DNA from: Triplophysa rosa
Taxonomy: Eukaryota; Chordata; Actinopteri; Cypriniformes; Nemacheilidae
Length of the DNA: 64,000 nt
Assembly: GCF_024868665.1 (NCBI RefSeq)
Contig: NC_079892.1
Location: 6,903,269-6,967,268, forward strand
Reading direction: 5' to 3'
Shown here one piece after another: positions 1 through 10,900 of this stretch (the first letter of the stretch is position 1; every line of letters begins with the position of its first letter). The notes under the pieces were generated by a model. The model did no database searches. It worked only from the letters and a program-made list of their open reading frames with translations, and was not told the origin of the DNA. The position numbers and the translations under genes are program-made.

Positions 1-67
1 CGCGTGCCGCTTGAACTCATTAACTCTATTTTTGTCTACATTGGGCAAGACACTTAAGGCGCACTTA

Positions 68-396
68 AAGCAACAGTTCTGCCAAAAATTTAAAAATCTG
101 TGTTTATTTACTCACCCTCAAGTTGTTGCAAATCTGTATAAATTTCTTTGTTCTGATGAACACAAAAGAAGATATTTTGAAGAATGTAGGAAAGCAAACA
201 GTTCTGGGGCACTTTTGACTACCGTTGTCATTTTTCCTACTATGGCAGTCAATGGTGGCCAAGAAGTGAAAAAGCAATTTTCCAAATATCTTTCTCTGTG
301 TTCATCAAAACAAAGACATTTATACAGATTTGGGACAACTTGAGGGTTAGTAAATGATGAATTATTATTTTTGGGTGAACTATTTCTTTAAGTGTG
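68..396. mobile_element. Angel-like palindromic MITE, copy 1
   Basis: Left arm has actcaccctcaagttgttgc and the right arm its near-inverse acaacttgagggttagtaaa, ending gggtgaactatttctttaag. The two arms pair through aagaagatattttgaagaat and its counterpart. Lies in a mical2 intron. Confidence 0.8.
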
Positions 397-543
397 TAGA
401 TGTCATTGCATTAAATAATTAAATATCAAGCCAAGAATCCTGTTTTAAAGATAACACGAGCATGTTTCCAAATTCATAAAAAGTCAGGAAGGACTATGGT
501 TTGAATGGTTTTGGATTTGAATGTGTTTTTCTCATATGTCCAG

Positions 544-801
544 GACTACATTGAGACCGAACGGCTGTTGGCGAGCGACAACGTGAACCAAGAAGCATTG
601 CTCTCGTATGCCCGCGAGGCTGCAGATTTTGGCACAAACTACCAGCTGCCCTCCTTGGATTATGCCATCAACCACTACGGTCAGCCGGATGTGGCCATGT
701 TTGACTTCACCTGCATGTACGCCTCTGAAAACGCTGCGCTGGTGAGAGAAAAGAACGGCCATCAGCTGCTGGTGGCTCTGGTTGGGGACAGTCTGTTAGA
801 G
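544..801 (+). CDS. mical2: mical2 exon: monooxygenase domain
   Basis: 86 codons, phase 0 at both ends, from DYIETERLL to [11 protein letters not shown]. It is the C-terminal FAD-domain segment; the GDS motif that contacts FAD sits at its end and continues into the next exon. Acceptor tgtccag, donor gtaggc. Confidence 0.93.
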
Positions 802-3800
802 GTAGGCAGCAAAAATGTACGTCTTTATATGACAACATTTGGTTATAAATGAATGTATTTTTTATTTAGTAGTAAAATTTGAATATTTCCTGTAAGTTGT
901 TAAAGAAATAGTTCAACAAATTTGTACATGTTTTATAGCTTACTCGCCTTCATGACATCGTAGAAGACTTCTTTCTTCAGCCGAACACACATTTTTAATA
1001 AACATTTGCTATTTTATATAGACATAGAGGTTCCAAAATGCCGTTTCAAAAAGTGCTTCCATCTCTTATAAATGTAATACAAACATCTGTGGGTAAATAT
1101 ATCTCTCACGAGGGCTAATTTTGAGTTCAAAACCAATACACTGTTGCAAAACCTAGTGAGTTTCTTACATAGATGCGTTTTATTTGCCTTCTCTTTCTTT
1201 TTCTATTGTGTCTAGCCGTTCTGGCCTATGGGCACAGGGTGTGCCCGAGGGTTCCTGGCTGCCTTTGACACAGTGTGGATGATAAAGGGTTGGGCTCAGG
1301 GTAAAGAACCCCTTGACCTTCTGTCTGAGAGGTCAGATATGATGTTTACTCTACATTTAAACTGCCCAGTGCAATTATATATATATATTTTTATGCACAA
1401 TGAAAGTATTTTTGTCATGAAAAGATCATGTAGTATTTGCATGTTTTTGTCTATCGTGCAGGGAGAGCATCTATAGGCTGTTACCTCAGACCACAGCTGA
1501 AAACATCTCCAAAAACTTTGAGCTATACACCATAGACCCATCTACACGTTACCCTAACCTCAACTCCACCTGCGTGCGACCCCATCAGGTGAGACTCCAG
1601 TCCATCAATACCATATCTATCCGTATGCAGCCATCTTAACACCTGTAAACCACCAACTTTTTGTCTCAGGTACGACATCTGTGTATCAAAGGTGAGCAGG
1701 ATTCAAGTGTTTTGGAGCGCAACGGACCCACGCGCAGATCTGTGAACCTCTCCAGAGGAGGTAGGGTATCATTTTTTTTTACAGATTTAGTGCAGACTTC
1801 CTGTGTAAGCCTGAAGTATAGTTGTCTTTGTACGCGTACGCGAGGGACGGCGTACAATGCGCGTAATTCAAATTTTGTCATCAGAATAGTACGCGCAACG
1901 GCGGAATTTTGTTACCTCACGTACAGGTCGTGCATGCGCATTTCATTTCTTGCAGTAATTAGTTTAACCACCAGGTGACAACCGTGTTCTGGGAGCGTCG
2001 ATTCGAGGTAGGAGAAGAAAACCTGACCCCTGTTGGCCCGGAGAGGTAGAGCAATATGTCGTTTCGCGTCAAAACCAGTGTGTAAGCGTTGTTCGGCTGT
2101 ATACGTACGCTTGCGCCCACCATCCACATAATATTAAAGTAAAAGTGTTTGGTTTTTGAATGTTAAAGGATTTCTTCTCGTCCCAGCTTATTATGGAGAG
2201 AAAACAAAAAAAGGTCATTTGTAGATGATCCCATGCGATATTGTACTGTAGTATGATCTGCTTTTGCGCCAGTGTTGGTTAGACAGGTTTGTGGTTTCAT
2301 TATTGCTTTTTCTAATAATCATACGTTTTGGCATGATTCACGGTGTACAAATTCACACGAATTAGAATTAAACCAATCCAATAAAGCAACATTGACTCAG
2401 CAATGGTGTGAGCTCTGTCGGTTTTAAAATATTTAAAAACAAAATACAAAAAAGAAATCTTATTTTGGTGATAGTGGTAGTGCAAAATTTACATGCGTGA
2501 GCTTCAACCGTGCTGTCCCGATTGAAGTCCGAAATTGAACAGTCCTGTTTCCGTACGATTTTTCCCTCATTCGTGCATGTGATGTTGTGACAACAGTGCA
2601 GTCGATAGCCACCTGATCCATGTTTGTTTTATGGCTGGTCTCACCTGGAATCGGCCTCACGGCTACAATGACTTATCACTGCTCCACACCCTTTACTCAA
2701 TCGAAGAGCTCATGTTACATGACGAAAGGTTCAGACAGTCAACAAAAGCATGAGCAGACCTCATTTCAGTAAAACCTTATGGGTCTTACTGCAGTTATGT
2801 CATCGTTTCACGGTTTCATGAAATCTGGACTGTAAAGCCTCTGAGTTTTGTTTGCATGTCCTTTGAGATGGCTGTGTGTGTTTTTCATAGAGACAGAGGT
2901 GTACCTCAAACCGGTTGGGACTCCCACAAATTTGCTTGATTTTTAATTGTGGTGTGGCTACATAAGATCTAAAGGCTGAGAACGTAGAAACCAGTGAATG
3001 TTAGTATACACTGCCGTACAGAAGTTTAGGGTCACTTGGCTAAAACGTGCCAAAATATTCATTTTTCATCTTGCATGTTTCAGAATCAGAGGTTCGTCCC
3101 AGCCGTCTGCTGTTCTGGTGTCAGAAGCAGACTCGGGGTTACAGGGGAGTGGATGTGACTGATCTCACTACCTCCTGGAGGAGCGGCTTGGCTCTGTGCG
3201 CCCTCATCCACCGCCAGCAGCCTGACCTCATGTAAGAGAGACTACACACACAAACTGGCCCTCGTGTTTGCGTCTTTCCTTGGTCACACCCCCATGAACA
3301 CACTGTATGGTTAAAAAGGGTGGCTTTTATTGACTAAAGCTGATCTATGGTTTCGTTCGTCATAACATTTTTTTGATGTCGCACGCGTGTCTGTACCTTC
3401 TTCCCCCAGGCCATCAAAACAAGTTGTTTGTGTAATTAAGGACAATAGCTTTGATTTTGGCGAAAGTAGTTCTCTTAGTTGCAAATAAAAAGCTTTGTCT
3501 CTTAATAGGGATTTGAAACAATCTACAGAAAGAGGAAGGATTGATAAAACAACAATTCTGATCTGTGATGTCAAAGGCAACAGTCATTTTAAGCTCTAAA
3601 GGTCCATTGTATCATTTTTTGTAGGATCTATTGACAGAAATGCAATATACATTACTGTCTTTAGAGGTGTATAAAGACCTTACATAATGAAGTATGTTTT
3701 TATTACCTTAGAATGAGCTGTTTCTATATACATACACCGCGGGTCCCCTTACATGGAATTCTCCATGTTTCTACAGTAGCCCTAAACGGACAAACTGCTC

Positions 3801-6501
3801 TACAGAGCATGTTTCGTAAATACGTTATCTCCTTTGGCAAAAAAGCAAAAACGTGACGACATCTTAGTTCTGTGTCAGCCACCGTAGTGCTTCAAAAGGT
3901 GGAGTGAGCCGTTGGTTGCATTCACAACCTCACCACTAGATGCCGCTAAATTTCATACACTGGACCTTTAAGAATTCTGCAGGAATATAGTAATCTATAA
4001 TGATACTAAGAAATTTGTAATGTTAGTGTTGCTCTGAAAAAACCTTTAGTTCGCTCGGGCATCAGAGCAAGGCTTGCATCATGATTTATATAGACACATG
4101 CATTATAATGTTCACACCTACTGTGTGTCGTCTGCCATAAATCTCACCACTCCTCCCAATCCCATCCGGATGCGAGTGATGGCTTTAATGATATCATAAA
4201 GATGGGCTGTTGACAGAAACTCGCAGTGAGATGTGAGTAAATCAGCTGGAACTGTTCTCATCATATCGTTCTGCCAGTGACTGCGTTTCTGCAAAAATGA
4301 TTATGGGTAACCAGGAATACAGATGGCGAGAACACAGCCTCACTAGTGGAATGGAATTTGGTCCTGATAAAGCCTTATCATTGCTTCTCTCTCTCTCTCC
4401 TCCAGTGATTTTGACTCTCTGAATGAAGCAGACTGCGCTAAGAACAACCAGTTGGCGTTTGATGTGGCAGAGCGTGAGTTTGGCATCCAGCCCATCACTA
4501 CAGGGAAAGAGATGGACGCCGAGCGTGGGCCAGACAAGCTCATCATGATCCTCTACCTCTCCAAATTCTACGAGATGTTCCGCAACTCGGCTCAGCCTGC
4601 AACAGGTAGAGCTCACATAAAATAAATAAAACCATCGATTTCCATCACAGCTGTCTAGGATCTCATGCACATTACGTTTCAGTGTAGTTTGTCATAAAGT
4701 AAATATGGAGTTTTGTTTTGTTTGCAGGTGTTCCTAAAGAGGCGGATGCAAATAATGAAGACTATTCATCCAAGACTGCCAATTCTGTTCACAACTCCAT
4801 AAATCTCGCACTGCCAAGAAAGAGAATTCCAAAGGTAGACATTATATCCCACACCTACTGTACTGTAGCCCTGATCGTTTCATTTTGACTAAATAATCCC
4901 ATTTAAATTAGGAAACGCATTATTGTTCTGTCTTAAGGTCGACAAGAAGTTGGAGGACAATGATTTTAACAAAAAGAGGAAGAAGGGAATCGGCCACCTG
5001 GAGGAGGTGTGTTAACTTTCCCTTTCTGTGTCGTCTACATTGTCTTTAAACTTCCTGTGAGCTGTTTGGTTTACTTTCCCTGATTGCTCCGCTTCTCTTC
5101 TTTTCACATCTAATGTCCAATCAGGGTGCGCCCTCTGTAGGCGAGAGAGGTGAACAGAAAGAAAACAAGGTGCGATCCATGGCGACTCAACTGCTGGCCA
5201 GGTTTGAGGAGAACGCTCCGAGCTGCGCTTCGCGCAGACAGGTACAGCCACCAAAAATTATTTTTTCCTTTTTATTAAAAAAGCCAAAGCCAAGATGTCT
5301 TCTGTGGTGTTTGAATCTCAAGTGGTTTGCTTAAACTGTCCTGGTGGCCATCTCTGTACTGTATGTTAAGATCTCCAAAACGTGAAAATTACTGGATGTG
5401 TTTTGAGGTTCTTTGTGGTCGGCACCATCTTATGTCTCTTAGGCTACTTTGAGGAAATCTCTGTGAACTGGAGAACAGGCAGTGGGGTATCGGATCAAAC
5501 ATAATCCCTGATGAATACTCGTCTTTGTGCACTGAAAGTAGAAGCAAAAGTAAATCCTCTGGTTTTAGTTTGCTGGATGGAGTTTGAATGCAACAGGCCA
5601 TGATGAAAATAATAATGTTATAGTTCTGTGTTAGTTGGGCTTGTCTTAGACTGGAGGTTCTTTGGTTAATAAAAACATGCATTGTGTCATTTCTGCGAAT
5701 TGCAAAAGTAATGAACTCGCCGTGTTTAGGGTTTACACTCTGTTGTGTTATTGCTATGCAACTGTGATTTTGCAATCGTCATTGATGTACGTCTGTATTT
5801 TCTGTTGGCTTTGAGATTAGCGGTGGTCATTATACTGTCTGGCTTCATGGTTATGAGCTTAAAGGATGTAGGTTACTCATGGACTGATAATACTCCATAA
5901 CTATATGTAAACTGCAAACAACGAGATTGATCAAGAGACCAGTCCTGTTTTTTGGACAGTGGAAGTTTTATGTATTTTATTAAGTGCTGTCTAATTGATT
6001 AATCGCGATACCAAAATATATGTTTGTTTATATAATATGCGTGTGTGTGTGGCATGTATATTTATTTGTATATACAAATATGCACACACATACATTTATA
6101 TTTTTAAATTATAGGGCTGTCAAATGATTAATCGCATCCAGAATAAAAGTTTGTGTCTGTGTTTGTGCATAATAATTTTGTATGTATTAAGACATAAACA
6201 TACATGCATATATTTAAGAAAAAGTAAAATATCAAAGTTATTGGTAAATATAAATAAATACATCTAAATATTTCCTACATACGTCCTTAGTACATATACA
6301 TGTATATGTATGTTTTTGTGTTTATAAATACAAAATTAATATGCACAGTACACTGATATATACTATGTAAACTGTAAACTTTTATTCTGGGTGTGATTAG
6401 TCACAATTAATCGTTTGACAGCCCTAAAAATCTATTTATATTATCTATAAATATAAATTTATATTATACATATTTCTTAAATATATACGTGCATGTTTCT
6501 G

Positions 6502-6542
<41 letters not shown>

Positions 6543-7935
6543 ATATACATGCCAGACACGCATTTATTAAATAAACACAAACATTTATTCTGGAATTGAT
6601 TCATCGTGATTAATCGATGTGACAGCACTATTTTCAGTTGCTCTCTGCATGTTTTACGGTTCCTTTTCCTGTTCTAACTGTCCTCTGATCTTTTCCAAAC
6701 ATTTCCATCTCCTCTCCTGTGATGTTACTGTAACTAGTCTGAATCCAAAGTCGACTCAGTTGATGAAAGGCCATTGTGTCTTGATATGACTGACAACCCA
6801 CGCTTTTCCAAACCTACAAACCATCCCACGCCTCCACCACCCCCTCCACACAAACAAAAATGGCAGGTATGCTTAGCCCGCCATAAAATCCATCCATGAA
6901 TCAACATTGTTTTCCCTGGATTTCTAACTGAACTCCCAAACCTTTTGCCCAAATTGTCACCCAGCCATCTCCATATCTAAGACTGCTCGAATCTCACATC
7001 CAGAGTGAAACCCGGCACACTAGTGCCCAACGTTCTGATTGCCACTCCGATGCGAATTCGAGTCATGAGAATGTAGAGATGCAAGAAAAGACTGAAGTTC
7101 GCTCCAGTTGCCAGCTTGCAGAATTTACCTCTTGCTTTCAAAGCAGCGAGTCTCGTTCCAGAACTTCTCACATTCCCTTTAAAGTGCTCCAGTCGGTTTC
7201 TCAAACTGAGCTGTCCTCACGGGACACGGAACCATTGGACTTGCGTCCGTCCTTCACACCGGCTTTGGACGGGATGATCAAGTGCATGCAGAGACTGGAA
7301 GATGAAGTCAAACAGGTGAATGATGTGGTGCATGAATCCAAAACTAATCCCGATAGGAATTATAGCTTGAATCATACATTTTAAAATGCATTGCAAGAGA
7401 AACCCGAGTCATATTTAGAACCGGGTTTTTGTACTTGGACCCTGGAGAATGCATGTCCAATAAAAAGCATGTAGAGGCCAAAATATAACTTATAAATTCA
7501 ATTCTTGTAAGTCACTTCAGATAAAATCTTCAGCCATAGGCATAAAACTAACAGAAAAAGGCTTAAGCTACGCATGCGTTGTCATGTTTTACTTTGCTTT
7601 TTCATTTCTGATCCGTGCTGTCCTTTGCTTTTAAACACTTACAGAACGAAACACAGGCTAGACAGTTCAACAAGAGAAGCGTCAAGGAGCGAGCGCAACA
7701 GCTCAGCTGTCTCTTCTCAGGCAAATCGACTCAATCTCAGGTGAAGCCTGAGACCAGAGTCCTGCATGCTGTCAGCTCGCACAAATCCAACAACAGCTTC
7801 AGTCGTATTAAAGCATGTGATGACCTGAGTGTTGCTTATTCATTTTATCATGTACTATCTAACACGAGGGATTTTAGCCCTCAGAGGTTTTGGAAAGGAG
7901 TGGTTCAGAAGCTAAATATGCAGTGCAACGATCAC

Positions 7936-7988
<53 letters not shown>

Positions 7989-10900
7989 CTCTCGCTCTCT
8001 CGCTCGCTCGTTTGCTCGCTCTCTTAACGGTGGTGCAGTTGGCTGCTTCTTTGACGATTAATAACCTCTTGTCTTTCTGTTCTCTCTAGCAGTGGTTCTC
8101 AAACTGGGGGCCGTGGCCTCCTGGGGGGCCCCAAGATGGTTCCTATATTTTAGAAATATATATATTTATCATAAATTTTGTGTAATCAAACATCAGAAAA
8201 ACAACGCCAACTGTTTAACTGAATATTTTCTTGGTTTAATTAAAATTTTAAGTTTAAGATTATATTTATTTTTGGGGGGCCACAAAGCAATGCACTCTAC
8301 ACAAAGGGGGGCCTTACAACAAAAAAGTTGTAAAAGAGAAAAGCTTTAGAGAACCACTCGTTTATTGCTTGAGCAATTAATAAAGACTACCATCTTTCTA
8401 AGTATAAAAGTGTGAATTTTAGTCAAACCATATCCTCTCATTTGCTCTTTTATAGTTTTCAGTGGCTGAATAGTCTGTGGATTGTGGTGATGTTGGGTTT
8501 TTATTTTGTAAAGTTTTTCCACATCTTCCTGCTCTCCTCACACAGGCATCTGAAGACCCTTCTGCTGTTTCCACTTCTCCTAACATTTCTTCAGCTCACA
8601 CTATCCCAGAATGCTCTACTCTTTCCTGTATTCTGTCTCCTGTTGCTTCAGTCCAACACAAGCAGGTAAAACCGCACATTTGGCCAATTTCTTTTTTCTT
8701 TTTTGTGGTTAGAGTTTACATTTCTGTTTTACATTTTGTTGTAGTCATTTTATTAAAGAGATCTTCCAAATAGGCAGTCCCACACTTTTGACCTTCTACA
8801 AACCCACGGTCACTTAATGATACATTAGTTTATGTTTAGAGCAGTTGGTGTTTTGTTGACTGAGAGGTTTTGTAACAACTAGACCCTGAGAATCGCAATC
8901 CTGGTATTTTCTCCTTGTTGTAGTGCAGTACTGAGTCAGAAACACATCTGAGCCATGATAAACATACAGATCGCTCTGAAGTCAGGCGTGTTGAATGCCT
9001 TGACACCTCCAAACAGGTATTCAGACTGAGTGTTTGCACGTCTGCCTGAACAAAAATGAAACGAGTAAACAAACCATAACCTTGTATGTCATCTAAATCT
9101 CCTAGATGTTCTACAGTTATTAAAGCACTCACATTTTATTTTCTTCACGTTTTATCTCCTTTTCAGTCTCTTTGTTTACTCGCCCTCGAGTTGTTGCAAA
9201 TGTGTATAAATGTCTTTGTTCTGAGGAACACAGAGAAAGATATTTGAAAGAATGCTTGTAACCAAACAGTTGTTGGCCACCATTGACTACCATAGTAGGA
9301 TAATTGCATTGTAAATTTCTTTGTTCTGTTGAATGCAACAGAAGATATTTTGAAGAATGTAGGAAAGCAAACAGTCTGTGCACTTTTGACTATCATTGTA
9401 ATATTTCCTACTATGGTAGTCAATGGTGGCCAAGAAGTGATTGGTTACAAGCATTCTTCCAAATGTCTTTCTTCGTGTTTATTTAAGAAATGTATACAGA
9501 TTTGGAACAACTTGAGGGTGAGTAAAGAAAGACAGAATTTATATTTTTGTCCCTTTAATTTGCTTTTCGTAGACAATCGCATACTGCATTTCCTGCGGTG
9601 TTTCCAGGCCTGTTGTCATAAAAAGCATGTCATAATTTTGTGTGCGACTGCCAGGTTTATAATTGATATCGAGCATTGAGTTGCATGCAGGAACACAGTT
9701 AGTTTTTTAAGGTTTGTTGTGTAGTTTTGCTAGTCTTTAACTAGTCATATTTTTCCTGTCTTGCTTTTCTCTGTTTCTTACTTTTCCATTCTAAACGTTT
9801 ATTTGCTCATTATTGTCTGTCAGAGAACAGTGGGAAAAGTTTCCTCTACCATCGGGGTTAAAGCAGCAACACTGGCCATATTATATGAGACCGATCATAG
9901 ACCCAACAATCCATTCACCATCTCACTGGTAAGCACTTTCCACCTGTGAGAATCTTTCATTGGTTGCCGAATCCTCAGAAAGGGCCTAAGCAGCTTCATG
10001 TATATAGTTTCTCTAAAGTGATTTTATTTTTATCAAAAAAAGTTAAAGCCTGTGGCTGTATCGCAGTGTAAGGAGGGTTTTTTCTCGTAAGAGATGTTTG
10101 AATCTTGTGATTGGTAAAACTACAAAAGTCTCTGCGTACGAACAAGGGTACAAGCATTGTGCATGTTATTTTGCTGACAGCCACAACTTGTAGTGTGTAG
10201 TTAAGAGAGTCTTTCTCCACAGATAGAAGCCAGAAGATGTACAGAATCTGGGGCGGTAATATATTTTTGTCCTGGCTATTTAAAGTACAATACTAAATGC
10301 ATCTTACGCCTGACATAAAGGACATAACATTTACTGGTTTTGCTTTGGCGTGTGTATTAACAGAACAAATAAAGCTCATCGATTGTTGTTTGGTACAAAA
10401 TGTTTTCTCTGAATCTGGTGGCTTTAAAGTGATAGTTCAACCAAAAATGAAAATTCTGTCATCATTTACTCACCCGCTTGTCATTTCAAATCTTTATGAC
10501 TTTCTTTCTTCTGCAGAACACAAGATATTTTGAAGAAAGTTGGTAACTGAACAGCGCTGGCCCCTATTCACTTTCACATTGCTGGACGCAAAACCAATGT
10601 AAGTAAATGGGGTCCAGCTAACAACTTTCTTCAAAATATCTTCTTTTGTGTTCTGCGGAAGAACTAAAGTCATACAGGTTTGAAATGACAAGAGGGTGAG
10701 TAAACGATGGCACAATTTTTATTTCTAGGTGAACTATCAAGTTAACTTGCTGATCTTTTACAGTATTTAACAAAGGAAAACTGTTGTATTTCTGATTGAA
10801 TTTGTGCTAGTTTTGCACTAGAAAAGTTGATAAGTGTGCGCCTAATCCCACATTGAAAACCTACAATGGAACTTGATACATTTTTCTTGAATGCCAGGCT

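Noticed and set aside
11..343. 110-codon open frame on the + strand
   Set aside because: It lies wholly inside the palindromic MITE copy 1 and recurs in other copies (for example 9329-9679); no coding structure.
4242..4670. 142-codon open frame on the - strand
   Set aside because: Shadow of the mical2 CH exon 4406-4605 on the opposite strand.
7615..8061. Open frame with a long Ser-Leu repeat
   Set aside because: Only its first part (7645-7740) is a mical2 exon; the rest is intron read through the CT microsatellite.
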